Below, one piece after another: positions 41,964-51,623 of a stretch of DNA of 64,000 bases. Position 1 is the stretch's first letter. Each line of letters begins with the position of its first letter. The notes under the pieces are model-generated. The model had not been told where the DNA came from. It saw only the letters and a program-made list of their open reading frames with translations, and made no database searches. Both the position numbers and the translations under genes were made by a program. The stretch lies in assembly GCF_039524395.1 (NCBI RefSeq), contig NZ_BAAAGO010000035.1. One strand, written 5' to 3'. Source of the stretch: Micropruina glycogenica (GTDB lineage: Bacteria; Actinomycetota; Actinomycetes; Propionibacteriales; Propionibacteriaceae).

Positions 41964-43090
41964 AGGGCACCCCCACCTGGCTGCGCGCCCAGAACGACCG
42001 GACGGCCTTCCGGCTGCTGCTCGAACACGGCCCGCTCAGCCGCACCCAGTTGGGCGGGCTGTCGGGGCTGTCGAAGCCGACCGCGGGGCAGATGATCGCC
42101 CGGCTCGAACGCGTCGGCCTGATCGGCCCTGTGGGCGAGATCACCGGTTCGCGGGGGCCGAACGCCGTGGCCTACGGGGTGCGCCGCGACACCCTCACCG
42201 GCGTGGCGGTGAGCATTCTGGCCGACCGGCTGCAGGCGGTGCTGGTCGATCCGACCGACGGCCGGCATCCGGTGGTCGACGTGCCGACCGCCGGCCTCGA
42301 CCGGTCACCGGCCGGTGACGTGACCGCGGCCGTCCACGCCGCGTGTGCGGCGGCCGGAGTGGCGCACGACACGGTGAGCGCGGTCACCATCGGTGTGCAG
42401 GCCGCCGTGGACGCGCCGCGGGACGAACTGTCGTACGCCGACACGCTGCCCGGATGGCCGTTGCAGGGGGCGCGGACGCTGATCGCCACCGCCACCGGCC
42501 TCGACGTCACCATCGAGAACGACGTCAACCTGGCCGCGCTGGCCGTGCGGGCCGCGGGTGCGGTCACCGGCGACTTCGTGTACCTGTGGCTGGGCGACGG
42601 CATCGGTGCCGGAGTGTTTCTCGGCGGCGTGCTGCATCGCGGTTTCGGCGGCGGCGCCGGCGAGCTGGGCTACCTCGAGGTGCCCGCATCGGTGGCCGCG
42701 CGGTACCCCGGAGTGGCCGACTTCACCGACCTGACCGGCGCCCCGGGCGTGCTGTCCCTGGCCGGTGAGCCCCCCAGCCGGGGCGGCTCGGCCGACGTGC
42801 TCGACCGGTTGTGCGCCGACCCCCGGGTGCTGGCTGCGTTCGCCGATCGGGTGGCGGTGGTGCTGCAGCCGGTGCTCGCCCTGCTGGCCCCGCCGCGCAT
42901 CGTGCTGGGCGGGCCGGCCGGTCTGGCCGGGGGCGCCGAGTTGGCGAGCCTGGTCGCCGAGCGACTGTCGCTGGCGCCGTCCAGGGTGGCGGCCAGTGAA
43001 TTGACCGCGTCGGTGCTGGCGGGTGCCCGGTCGCTGCTGGTGACCGACCTGCAGGCGCGGCTGGAGCAACAGATCGACGAGGAGCTGTGA
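41960..43090 (+). CDS. ROK family regulator
   Basis: A 376-residue protein with an N-terminal winged HTH (LSRTQLGGLSGLSKPTAGQM, about 30-49) and a C-terminal ROK sugar-binding/kinase-like domain (ENDVNLAALAV; GDGIGAGVFLGGVLHRGFGG). This is the NagC/XylR-type layout. The cysteine cluster CxCGxxGC of active ROK kinases is absent, so this is a regulator. ATGA overlap with the preceding remnant and TGATG overlap with the GH4 gene show an operon. The ligand is probably a sugar or sugar phosphate. Confidence 0.9.
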   Translation: MKGTPTWLRAQNDRTAFRLLLEHGPLSRTQLGGLSGLSKPTAGQMIARLERVGLIGPVGEITGSRGPNAVAYGVRRDTLTGVAVSILADRLQAVLVDPTDGRHPVVDVPTAGLDRSPAGDVTAAVHAACAAAGVAHDTVSAVTIGVQAAVDAPRDELSYADTLPGWPLQGARTLIATATGLDVTIENDVNLAALAVRAAGAVTGDFVYLWLGDGIGAGVFLGGVLHRGFGGGAGELGYLEVPASVAARYPGVADFTDLTGAPGVLSLAGEPPSRGGSADVLDRLCADPRVLAAFADRVAVVLQPVLALLAPPRIVLGGPAGLAGGAELASLVAERLSLAPSRVAASELTASVLAGARSLLVTDLQARLEQQIDEEL

Positions 43091-44343
43091 TGAAGCTGGC
43101 CATCGTGGGTGGCGGATCGACCTACACCCCTGAACTGATCGACGGGTTCGCCCGGCTGCGCGACGTGTTGCCGCTCGACGAGGTGCACCTGGTCGACCCG
43201 GACGCCCACCGGCTGGACCTGGTCGCCGGCATGGCCCGGCGCATGCTGGCCAGGGCCGGGCACCCGGCGACGGTGGTGGCGACGAACGACCTGGTCGCAG
43301 GCGTGTCGGACGCCGACGCGGTGCTCGTGCAGCTGCGGGTCGGCGGGCAGGCCACCCGCAACGACGACGAGACCTGGCCGCACGACGAGCACTGCATCGG
43401 GCAGGAGACCACCGGTCCCGGCGGCTTCGCCAAGGCGCTGCGCACGGTGCCGGTGATGCTGTCGATCGCCGACGTGGTGCGGCGGCACGCCCGCCCCGAC
43501 GCCTGGATCATCGACTTCACCAACCCGGTCGGCATCGTCACCCGCGCGCTGCTGCAGGACGGCCATCGCGCGGTCGGGCTGTGCAACGTGGCGATCGGGT
43601 TTCAGCGCCGGTTCGCCGCCACCCTGGGCGTGCCCCACGAGCAGGTGAGCCTCGGCCACGTCGGGCTCAACCACCTCACCTGGGAACGCAGCGTCACCGT
43701 CGACGGCGTCGACGTGCTGCCCGGCCTGCTCAGCGACCGGTTGGACGACCTCGCCGACGAGGTCGAACTGGCCCCGGCCCTGCTGGCCCAATTCGGCATG
43801 GTGCCGTCGTACTACCTGCGCTACTACTACGCCCACGACGAGGTGCTGGCCGAGCAGTTGCGCGAGCCGTCCAGGGCCAGCGCGGTGCAGGCGATCGAGA
43901 ACGAACTGCTCGGCCTGTACGCCGACCCCTCGGTCGACACCAAGCCCGAGGCGCTCGAGCGGCGCGGGGGAGCGTTCTACTCCGAGGCCGCGGTCGAGCT
44001 GATCGCCGCCATGCGCGGCGATGGCAGCGTGCGCGTGGTCAACCTGCGCAACGACGGCGTGCTGCCGTTCCTGCCCGACGACCACGTGATCGAGGTGCCG
44101 GCCCGCTTCGACGGTGCGACGTTCGTCGCCGAGCCGGTCGCGGCCCTGCCCGACGACATCGCCGGCCTGATCGGTGCGGTCACCGGCTATGAGCGGCTGG
44201 CCCTCGACGCCGCGGTACACGGCGGCCGCGACCGGGTGCTGCGGGCCATGCGGGCGCACCCCCTGGTATTGCAGCACGACCGCGCCGAGCGGCTGACCGA
44301 TCTGCTGCTGGCCGCCAACGCCAGGTTTCTGCCATGGGCCTGA
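43090..44343 (+). CDS. Family 4 glycosidase (6-phospho-beta-glucosidase type)
   Basis: NAD+- and Mn2+-dependent hydrolase of 417 residues that cleaves phosphorylated glycosides. The Rossmann motif is VGGGSTYTPELIDGF (6-20), the metal-binding Cys165 is in GLCNVAIGF, and HVGLNHLTW supplies the His. The ATG at 43090 overlaps the ROK stop; an in-frame GTG lies one codon earlier. It is followed by a BadF-type kinase, which could supply phosphorylated substrate in place of a PTS. Confidence 0.92.
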   Translation: MKLAIVGGGSTYTPELIDGFARLRDVLPLDEVHLVDPDAHRLDLVAGMARRMLARAGHPATVVATNDLVAGVSDADAVLVQLRVGGQATRNDDETWPHDEHCIGQETTGPGGFAKALRTVPVMLSIADVVRRHARPDAWIIDFTNPVGIVTRALLQDGHRAVGLCNVAIGFQRRFAATLGVPHEQVSLGHVGLNHLTWERSVTVDGVDVLPGLLSDRLDDLADEVELAPALLAQFGMVPSYYLRYYYAHDEVLAEQLREPSRASAVQAIENELLGLYADPSVDTKPEALERRGGAFYSEAAVELIAAMRGDGSVRVVNLRNDGVLPFLPDDHVIEVPARFDGATFVAEPVAALPDDIAGLIGAVTGYERLALDAAVHGGRDRVLRAMRAHPLVLQHDRAERLTDLLLAANARFLPWA

Positions 44344-45293
44344 CCGGGGTGGTGGTCGGCATCGACGGCGGCGGTTCGAAGACCGACGCCGTGGCCGCCA
44401 CGCCGGCCGGCGAGATCGTCGCCCGGCGCCGCATCGGTACCACCAGCCCGCACCTGATCGGCGTGGACGCCTCGGCGAAGCTGGTCGTCGATGTGGTCAC
44501 CGAGGTCTGCGGCGACGCACAGCCTCTTGCCGTAGCCGTGTACCTGTCGGGGCTCGACCTGCCCAGTGAGGTGTCGACCTATCGCGCGGCCCTGCAGCGG
44601 TTCGGCTGGCCCGGCCTGCTGCTGGTCGACAACGACGTGTTCGCCCTGCTGCGGGCCGGCACCCAACAGCCCGACGCCGTGGCCGTGGTCTGCGGCACCG
44701 GCATCAACGCCGTCGGGCGCCGCGCGGACGGCGCCATCGTGCGGTTCCCCGCGCTGGGCAGCATCTCGGGCGACTGGGGCGGTGGTCACGGGTTGGGCCA
44801 AGAGGCACTCTGGTACGCCGCGCGCGCCGAGGACGGACGCGGCGAGCCGACCGCCCTGGTGGCGGCGGTGTGCGCCGAGTTCGGGGTGTCGTCCATCGTC
44901 GAACTCACCGAGCAACTGCACGTCGGACGGCGCGACCACGGCGAACTCTCGCTACTCGCCCCGGCGGTGTTCGTCGCGGCCTCGGCCGGCGACCCGGTGG
45001 CGACGGCCCTGGTCGACCGGCTGGCCGCCGAGATCGTCACCATGGCGGGCACTTGCCTGCGCCGGCTCGACCTGCTCGAGCGCGAGGTTCCGGTGGTGCT
45101 GGGCGGCGGCATTCTGCAGGCCAAGCCGCCCCTGCTGATGGCGCGGGTGTACGAAGGGCTGCGGTCGGTGGCCCCGTGCGCCCAGGTGGTGCCCCTCACC
45201 GCACCGCCGATTCTGGGTGCCGTGCAACTCGCGCTCGAGGCGGTCGAGGCAGCCCCCGAGGCGCTCACCCGCTTCGAGGCCGCCTTCGCCTGA
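44334..45293 (+). CDS. BadF/BcrA-type sugar kinase (N-acetylglucosamine kinase-like)
   Basis: A 319-residue ASKHA-fold kinase. The phosphate-1 loop is GIDGGGSKTD (9-18), the catalytic-base region LLVDNDVFALL, and phosphate-2 VCGTGINAVG, with GGDWGGGHGLG-type sequence (SGDWGGGHGLGQEALW). The family includes GlcNAc kinases. A 10-base overlap with GH4 implies co-translation. It probably phosphorylates the sugar taken up or released by this pathway; specificity is inference. Confidence 0.88.
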   Translation: MGLTGVVVGIDGGGSKTDAVAATPAGEIVARRRIGTTSPHLIGVDASAKLVVDVVTEVCGDAQPLAVAVYLSGLDLPSEVSTYRAALQRFGWPGLLLVDNDVFALLRAGTQQPDAVAVVCGTGINAVGRRADGAIVRFPALGSISGDWGGGHGLGQEALWYAARAEDGRGEPTALVAAVCAEFGVSSIVELTEQLHVGRRDHGELSLLAPAVFVAASAGDPVATALVDRLAAEIVTMAGTCLRRLDLLEREVPVVLGGGILQAKPPLLMARVYEGLRSVAPCAQVVPLTAPPILGAVQLALEAVEAAPEALTRFEAAFA

Positions 45294-45296
45294 CCG

Positions 45297-45380
45297 CTGG
45301 TCGAGCTTGTCGAGACCGCATCGCTACCTGAATAGCTCAACGCTACGTAGATCTCAGTAGCAATCAGCTATCTGAGTAGC
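45297..45380. other. GGTCGAG repeat plus GCTA..TAGC repeats after the sugar operon
   Basis: GGTCGAGCTTGTCGAGACC directly follows the kinase stop. It is followed by GCTACCTGAATAGC (45323-45336) and GCTATCTGAGTAGC (45367-45380), near-identical near-palindromes 44 bases apart, with CTCAGTAGC between them able to pair with the second. Possible terminator or small repeat element. Confidence 0.5.
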
Positions 45381-45437
45381 CATGAGCCCCTGACCCGGAA
45401 TGGGGAACGGTTCTCATTCCTGCTCATGGGGCTCATG
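45381..45437. repeat. Nested hairpin with GGGAACGGTTCT core
   Basis: Outer arms CATGAGCCCC (45381-45390) and GGGGCTCATG (45428-45437) are perfect, and inner arms GGAATG and CATTCC flank the core GGGAACGGTTCT. Same covarying-arm family as at 56.2-56.4 kb. A CTCGACAAGCTCGACC repeat follows at about 45452-45470. Confidence 0.8.
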
Positions 45438-45478
45438 GTTCGGCTGAGAGGTCTCGACAAGCTCGACCGGCTGGGGCG

Positions 45479-45874
45479 CTACTCCGCGTCTGGGGTCGCG
45501 GCCAGGTACACCCAGCGTCCGCCCCTGCGCACGAAGGCCGACCGTTCGGTCTGACTGCCGGGCTGCCGACCCGCCACCCAGTGGGCGGTGAACCCGACGA
45601 TGCCCATCATGTCGTGCTCGGCGCCGTCCACCCGGTCGGTGATCTCGAGACCGACCCAGTCGCGGTCCTCGAGCTCGAGCCGCTCGGGCCTGGTGCGCGG
45701 GTGCCACGTGCGCAGCAGGTACTCGGCGTCGCCCAGGGCGAAGGCGGTGTAGCGCGACCGCATCAACTGTTCGGCCGTTGCCGGCCAGGCCTCTCGCCGC
45801 AGAAACGGTGCGCAGCAGGCGGCGTAGGCGCCCCCGCCGCAGGGGCACGCCGCAGTGCCGGACGGCCCGCTCAC
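45479..45874 (-). CDS. YchJ family SEC-C metal-binding protein (UPF0225)
   Basis: A 131-residue protein. The N-terminal SEC-C-like zinc motif CPCGGGAYAACCAPFL is followed by the UPF0225 NTF2-like domain (LMRSRYTAFALGDAEYLLRT and TAHWVAG). Exact function is unknown. Its start overlaps the stop of a TPR protein by 4 bases, forming a two-gene unit. Confidence 0.88.
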   Translation of the reverse strand: MSGPSGTAACPCGGGAYAACCAPFLRREAWPATAEQLMRSRYTAFALGDAEYLLRTWHPRTRPERLELEDRDWVGLEITDRVDGAEHDMMGIVGFTAHWVAGRQPGSQTERSAFVRRGGRWVYLAATPDAE

Positions 45875-46581
45875 GCCTGGTCCAGCAGTGCGAGTTCCTC
45901 GTGCACGTAGGGGTCCTCACGTCCGGCCGCGACCAGATCGGCCTGTAGGGCGAGCTGCGCGTCGCGGGCTTCGGCCGTGCGGCCCAGGTGACGCAACGCC
46001 CAGGCGACCATCCAGCGGGCGGCGAAGGTGGCCTCGAGGTCCGACCCGGTACGTCGTTCGGCGAGGGCCTCTTCGAACGTCTGCAACGCCAACTGCCACT
46101 CGCCCTGGTCGCTGTAGGCCATGCCCAGGTTGTTGAGGAGCGAGGCCAGCCAGCGCCGGGCGGACGGGTCGCGCGACGCCCGCGCCCGGTCGAGAATGCC
46201 GCGGGTGTAGGCGATCTGGTCGTCGCCCTTTAGGGTCAGCGCGACCATGTGCATGGCGTCGATGGCGAGACCCTCCAGGCCCTGGTCGGCCGCCGCCACC
46301 GCGGCTTCGAACATGGGTGCTGCGGCCGTCACGTCACCGCTGGAGCGGTAGACCCGGCCGCGCTCCAACAGGCTGCGCACGGTTACCTCGGGGTCGGTGC
46401 ACTCGATGCCGTCGAGCACCGCCAACGCCTCGGCGTACCGGCCCTGCAGGCCGAGCGCCCGGGCGACCTGCGTCTGCAGCACGGCCGCCTCGGTCTCGGG
46501 CGCTTCGACCTGAGCGGCCCGCAGCCGCTGTTCTGAGCCGGCGGGGTCGTCGAAGTTCCACAGCTCGGTCAGGTCGATCAC
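45871..46581 (-). CDS. TPR-repeat protein
   Basis: A 236-residue all-helical protein with tetratricopeptide-like repeats (LGLQGRYAEALAVLDGI; LGMAYSDQGEWQLALQTFEE; ALRHLGRTAEARDAQLALQ). There is no signal peptide or membrane segment, so it is cytoplasmic and probably a protein-interaction scaffold. It shares a 4-base overlap with the YchJ gene and is likely co-translated with it. Confidence 0.83.
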   Translation of the reverse strand: MIDLTELWNFDDPAGSEQRLRAAQVEAPETEAAVLQTQVARALGLQGRYAEALAVLDGIECTDPEVTVRSLLERGRVYRSSGDVTAAAPMFEAAVAAADQGLEGLAIDAMHMVALTLKGDDQIAYTRGILDRARASRDPSARRWLASLLNNLGMAYSDQGEWQLALQTFEEALAERRTGSDLEATFAARWMVAWALRHLGRTAEARDAQLALQADLVAAGREDPYVHEELALLDQA

Positions 46582-46617
46582 CAGCTCAGCCTAGGCCGAC
46601 CGACCGCGCCCTGCGAT

Positions 46618-47964
46618 TCAGCCGGCTGTGGTGCTGGCGTCATCGGGCTCGGCCGCGGGCGTGTCGCTCGGCTCAGCGTACCGGGCGCTCAACCAGCGGT
46701 ACGAGCGGGTGGTGAACGCGAACAGGGTCAGCGCCAGGCCGGCCAGGCCGGCGAGCAGAAACACCAGGGCGATGCCGCGGGCCTGGCCGTCGCCGAGCAG
46801 CCAGCCCCACTGGGCGCGTCCGGCGTCTGAGTTGGTGAAGGGAATCAACCAGAACTCGGCCACCGGTCCGATGATGAACGCGCTCACGGGAGCCGACGCC
46901 ACCTCGACGCTCTGGGCCAGACCGAACACGCGGCCCTGCTTCTCGAACGGCACCACCTTCTGCAGCACGGTCTGTTCGGCCGCCTCGGCCACCGGAATCA
47001 GGGCCAGGTAGCCCAGAGTGCCGATGGCCAGCAGCCAGATGTTCTCGCGAATCGTGAAACCCATCGAGATCAGCCACATGGCCAGGTTGGCCAGCAGCAG
47101 CGCCCGCAGCGGCTGCGGGCCGAGCCCTTTTCGAGAGACCCAGCCGGCCCCGATGATGAAGCCGAAACTGAGCACGCCCCACAGCAGTCCCCACACCTCG
47201 ACCGACACCAGGGTGAGCCCGTACGGGTCGAGCAGCGCCATGAACACCCCGCCCAGCAGGTTGTTGAAGCAGGCGAAGAGCACCAGGCCGGTGAGCCCCG
47301 GCACCGCCCTGATCGCGCGGAAGGCGCCGCCGAAATCGACCGCCTTCGGCGCCCCGTCGGTGTGCACGATCTCGGCTTCGGGCACCTGCACGGGCAGCAG
47401 GTGCAGCAACGACGCCACGCTCAGCACGAGGGCGATCACCAGCGTCCAGGTCATGCCGAGTTGCCCCACAGACAGCCCTGAAAACACCGAGGTGGCGGCG
47501 AAGCTGAGGCCGCCGACCATGCCGACCAGGCCGTTCACCTTGTCGCGTTCGGCTTCGTCGATCAGCAGGGTGACGCAGGTCGACAGCGCGATGTTGCGAG
47601 CCGATTCGACCACGGCGCCGACCAGCACGATGCCAACGAATAGCGAGAACTGCCAGCCGCCGATGCGCAGCAGCTCGGCGCGCGGAGTGACCAGGTACAG
47701 GCTCACGGCAAGCGCGAAAGCCGCTGTGGTGACCAACTGGGCCACCACCATCACCCGCTTCTTGCGGGTGCGGTCGACCCAGGTGCCGAACGGCACCCCG
47801 ACCACCGCGATGAGCAGCATGTACGAGCCGCCGATGAAGGCCGTGGCCAGCACCGAGCGGGTTTCGAGGTACACCCAAAAGGTGAGCGCGAACCACTGGT
47901 AGCTCGTGGTGAGGTTCGCCAGAAACGTGTTGACCAGCAGCTGGTTGAAGCGTTTGCGGTTCAT
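46618..47964 (-). CDS. MFS transporter (macrolide-efflux-like)
   Basis: A 448-residue permease with about twelve membrane segments. The N-terminus FNQLLVNTFLANLTTSYQWF, then ALTFWVYLETRS, and the loop GTWVDRTRKKRVMV resemble the MFS_3/MefA-like efflux group. AGGAGGTGAGCCC directly before the ATG at 47964 decides the start. The substrate is unknown. The acidic tail is poorly conserved. Confidence 0.9.
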   Translation of the reverse strand: MNRKRFNQLLVNTFLANLTTSYQWFALTFWVYLETRSVLATAFIGGSYMLLIAVVGVPFGTWVDRTRKKRVMVVAQLVTTAAFALAVSLYLVTPRAELLRIGGWQFSLFVGIVLVGAVVESARNIALSTCVTLLIDEAERDKVNGLVGMVGGLSFAATSVFSGLSVGQLGMTWTLVIALVLSVASLLHLLPVQVPEAEIVHTDGAPKAVDFGGAFRAIRAVPGLTGLVLFACFNNLLGGVFMALLDPYGLTLVSVEVWGLLWGVLSFGFIIGAGWVSRKGLGPQPLRALLLANLAMWLISMGFTIRENIWLLAIGTLGYLALIPVAEAAEQTVLQKVVPFEKQGRVFGLAQSVEVASAPVSAFIIGPVAEFWLIPFTNSDAGRAQWGWLLGDGQARGIALVFLLAGLAGLALTLFAFTTRSYRWLSARYAEPSDTPAAEPDDASTTAG

Positions 47965-48113
47965 GGGCTCACCTCCTGGTCGTGGCAAGTCACGATGGTG
48001 CCAGGTGGCTCCGACAGAAACGAGTTCCGGGAGCTCGACCCTGTGATCGGCGAGCTCGACCGCACACCTGTGGGGCGGGCCGCGCGCGCCGTCCAGCCTG
48101 CGATGATCGGCGG

Positions 48114-48686
48114 GTGACCTTCGCCGCTACTCCCCAGATCGTGGGCGAACTGGTGGTGTTACGGCCGCCGTCCGAGGCAGATGTCGCGGTGTTGCACGCG
48201 CTGATGCGCGACCCCGAGGTGAGCGTGCTGACCGGCTCGGTGCACACCAGCACGCCGAGCTCGGACGATGCCTGGACGTTCGAGCGGCTGCAGCAGATCT
48301 ACGCCACCTGGGCCAAGGCGAGCGACCGGCACGTGTGGGCGATCGTTGAGACGTCGTCGGGGGCGGTGGTGGGCGAGGTGCTGCTCACCGACCTCGATGA
48401 GGGCAACGCGTCGTGCGGCTTCAGAATCTGGATCGCCGGCGCCACCGGCCGCGGCCTCGGCACCGAAGCCACCCGGTTGGTGGTGCGGCACGCCTTCGAA
48501 ACCGAGCGCCTTCATCGAGTTGCATTGGTGGTCTACGCCTTCAACCCCCGCGCCCGGCGGGTGTACGAGAAGGTCGGCTTCGTGGTCGAGGGCACCATGC
48601 GCGACGCGCTCCGCTTCGATGACGGTTGGGTGGACGCCCACCTGATGGCGATCATCGTCGGCGACTGGCTCGCCGACCCCTGCTGA
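48114..48686 (+). CDS. GNAT family N-acetyltransferase
   Basis: A 190-residue acetyl-CoA-dependent acetyltransferase of the RimJ/RimL type. It opens with LVVLRPPSEADVAVLHALM and has the acetyl-CoA loop ATGRGLGTEATRLVVRHAF and the C-terminal NPRARRVYEKVGFVVEG. The GTG at 48114 matches the usual N-terminus; upstream codons are spurious. The substrate (amine, antibiotic or protein N-terminus) is unknown. Confidence 0.9.
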   Translation: MTFAATPQIVGELVVLRPPSEADVAVLHALMRDPEVSVLTGSVHTSTPSSDDAWTFERLQQIYATWAKASDRHVWAIVETSSGAVVGEVLLTDLDEGNASCGFRIWIAGATGRGLGTEATRLVVRHAFETERLHRVALVVYAFNPRARRVYEKVGFVVEGTMRDALRFDDGWVDAHLMAIIVGDWLADPC

Positions 48687-48701
48687 AGAAGCGCGGATTT
48701 C

Positions 48702-48785
48702 ACTGGTCGAGCTGGTCGAGACCCCTTGGCAGAGGGGTCGAGGTGGGTCGAGATTCAGGGTGGTCAGGGTTTCGACACGCTCAAC
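48702..48785. repeat. GGTCGAG repeats in both orientations
   Basis: GGTCGAGCTGGTCGAGACCCC, then a GTCGAGACCCC/GGGGTCGA pairing, then GGGTTTCGACACGCTCAAC. They begin just after the GNAT stop and could terminate transcription. Confidence 0.75.
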
Positions 48786-48856
48786 CGCCGGAACCCCCAG
48801 CGATTGCACAGCATCAACCCAGCGCCCTGCGAGTGTTCTCGACGTAGAATCCCGGC

Positions 48857-49048
48857 ATGGCCGAGACCCGCAAGTTCAACCCGGCGACCAACGCGGTGGG
48901 CGAGGCGATCCGCGCCGCCCTGGGCGAGGACGTCCGGCCCGTGCAGCCCGGCGACCAGCCCGAACCGGCGGTCGACAGGCCCGCGCCCGCCACCACGATC
49001 ACGACCGTGCGCACCTTCACCTTCGGCACCACCAAGAAGCCGCAATGA
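48857..49048 (+). CDS. Small hypothetical protein
   Basis: A 63-residue protein beginning MAETRKFNPATNAVGEAIRA, Pro/Thr-rich toward the C-terminus and with no membrane segment. I do not recognise a family. It overlaps the next small gene by ATGA, which supports both as real. Confidence 0.6.
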   Translation: MAETRKFNPATNAVGEAIRAALGEDVRPVQPGDQPEPAVDRPAPATTITTVRTFTFGTTKKPQ

Positions 49049-49209
49049 CCCCGCACGCGCGACACCGCTCGCGCCTGGCCCGCTGGCTCGCCGACACCCA
49101 GGGCCTGGCCGACCGCATTCACGCCGTTGGCTGGGACTACGTCTCGCCGCACTGCGAGGAACGCCGTCACTCGCACAACGCCACCGCGATGCCGAAGTGC
49201 CCTGGCTAG
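49045..49209 (+). CDS. Very small hypothetical protein
   Basis: A 54-residue product starting MTPHARHRSRLARWLADTQG, with two cysteines and several histidines in the second half (VSPHCEERRHSHNATAMPKC). It could bind metal, but no family is recognised. Start overlaps the previous stop (ATGA). Confidence 0.5.
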   Translation: MTPHARHRSRLARWLADTQGLADRIHAVGWDYVSPHCEERRHSHNATAMPKCPG

Positions 49210-49275
49210 GGTCTCGACGAGCTCGACCATCCCTTCGTCTCGACGAGCTCGACCCACCACAAGCTCGACCAGCGG
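49209..49275. repeat. Three CTCGACxAGCTCGACC repeats
   Basis: GTCTCGACGAGCTCGACC occurs twice, and ACAAGCTCGACCAGCGG follows, all between the convergent small gene and the histidine kinase gene. Same dispersed family. Confidence 0.75.
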
Positions 49276-49281
49276 ATTCGC

Positions 49282-50729
49282 TCAAGCCTTGATCTTGGGC
49301 AGCAGCACGGTCGACTCGTCGTCGTCCACCGCCGCCTCTTCCGGCGGGCTGGCCTCACCCGGCAGCCGCACGATGAACTCGGCGCCGCCCTCGGCCGAGC
49401 GTCCGGCCTTCACCCAGCCGCCGTGCGCCTTGATGGTCTGCGCCACGATCGACAGCCCGAGGCCCGACCCCGGCGCGTTGCGGGCCGAGGGCGAGCGCCA
49501 GAACCGGTCGAACACGTGCGGCAGTTCGTCGTCGGGAATGCCGGGCCCTTGGTCAGAGATGCGCAGCCGATCGCCGTCGAGCAGCACGTGAATCGTGCCC
49601 CCGGGCGGTGAGAACTTCACCGCGTTGTCGAGCAGGTTGGTGATCGCGCGCTCCAGCGAGTCGGGCTCGCCCACCAGATACAGCGGGTTGAGTTCCACGT
49701 CGAAGCTCAGGGACGGCCCTCGCCGCTTGGCCCGCGCGATGGCCGAGTTGATCACGTCGCGCAGATCGATGGGCTCGGGATGCGGCTCGACGACGTCCTC
49801 GCGGCTGAGGTGCACCAGGTCGCCGACGAGCGTGGTGAACTCGCCGAGCTGTCCGGCGATGTCGCGCAGAATGTCGCCGCGGGCACCCTCGGGCAGCATG
49901 TTGCTGCGCTCGTCGGCGACCAGCAGTTCGACGTTGGTGCGCAGCGCGGTGAGCGGGGTGCGCAACTCGTGGCCGGCGTCCGCGATCAGCCGCTTCTGCC
50001 GCTCGCGCGACGACGCCAGCGTGCCCAGCATGGTGTTGAACGAGCGGCCGAGATCGGCGAGCTCGCCCGAGCCGTCCACCGTGATGGGGGTGAGATCGTT
50101 GGTGTCGGTGACTCGGGTGACGGCCTCGGTGAGCCGCTGCACCGGCCTGATCGCCGACCGGGCGATCACGAAGCCGATGGCGCTCGACACCGCCGCGCCC
50201 AGTACGCCGAACAGCACCAGCGACCACGCCAGTGTGCCCATGATGTTGTTGGTGGCCTCCAGCGGCCGGCCCAGCACCAGCGCGAACTTCTCGGTGGTCG
50301 ACTGAAACGGCACGGCGACGATGCGGTACGGCTCGCCGTTGGACGCGATGCCGGTGCGCGCCGACGACCCCTGCTGGCGGCGGGCCACCGACAGCTCTTC
50401 CGAACCCGGGTTCAGCGACACCTTCTCGCCGGGCAGCGTGGTCAGCCGCCCGTCCGACCGCAACAGCATGACGGTGACGTTGGCGGCCTTGAGGGCGTTG
50501 GAGTCCAGGCCGCCCATGCCCTCGATGTCGACGGCCACCCAGTTGGCGGTCACGGCGGCGATGTCGACCAGTTCGGCGTCCAATTGGTTGTAGACGGTGA
50601 CGTTGGTGATCAGCCACGCCGCGATGCCGGTGACGGCGACCGCCGAGGCCACCGCGGCAGCCACGAGTGCGGCCAGCCGGTCTCGCAGCGGCCGTTCGCG
50701 AACCGACAAGAGCCGGGTCAGCCAACCTC

Positions 50730-50733
<4 letters not shown>
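49282..50733 (-). CDS. Sensor histidine kinase (EnvZ/MprB-type)
   Basis: A 483-residue membrane kinase. Two membrane segments (about 19-40 and 162-185) flank an extracytoplasmic sensor of about 120 residues. A HAMP linker, the HisKA box DAGHELRTPLTALRTN and an HATPase domain (NLLDNAVKFSPPGG; DQGPGIP; GSGLGLSIV) follow. The GTG start overlaps the regulator stop (GTGA). Domain layout resembles mycobacterial MprB and envelope-stress kinases; the signal is unknown. Confidence 0.92.
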
Positions 50734-51422
<689 letters not shown>

Positions 51423-51474
51423 GGCATCAGCCTGCCACGTTCACAGCAAGGGGAGGGGGTGCGACCCGACAGGC

Positions 51475-51582
51475 GACCGATGCCGGCATCTGTGTCGAGT
51501 GCCGTGATCGCTCTGCGCTGCCGTGTCATAACCCGGCACCACTGAGGCAACCAGGCACCTCTCACCGATGCCGGCATCGGTG
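51475..51582. repeat. Repeated GATGCCGGCATC element with a 20-bp palindrome
   Basis: ACCGATGCCGGCATC occurs at 51476-51490 and again at 51564-51578, where it is part of the perfect 20-bp palindrome CACCGATGCCGGCATCGGTG (51563-51582). The 200-base space upstream of the response regulator holds no gene. Confidence 0.65.
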
Positions 51583-51623
51583 CCGGCCCGATCAGTCCAA
51601 GCGGCAGTGGACGCAGGCCCGAC

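Noticed and set aside
42670..44277. Long minus-strand open frame opposite the ROK and GH4 genes
   Set aside because: Shadow of two genes with clear families; no start signal or domain.
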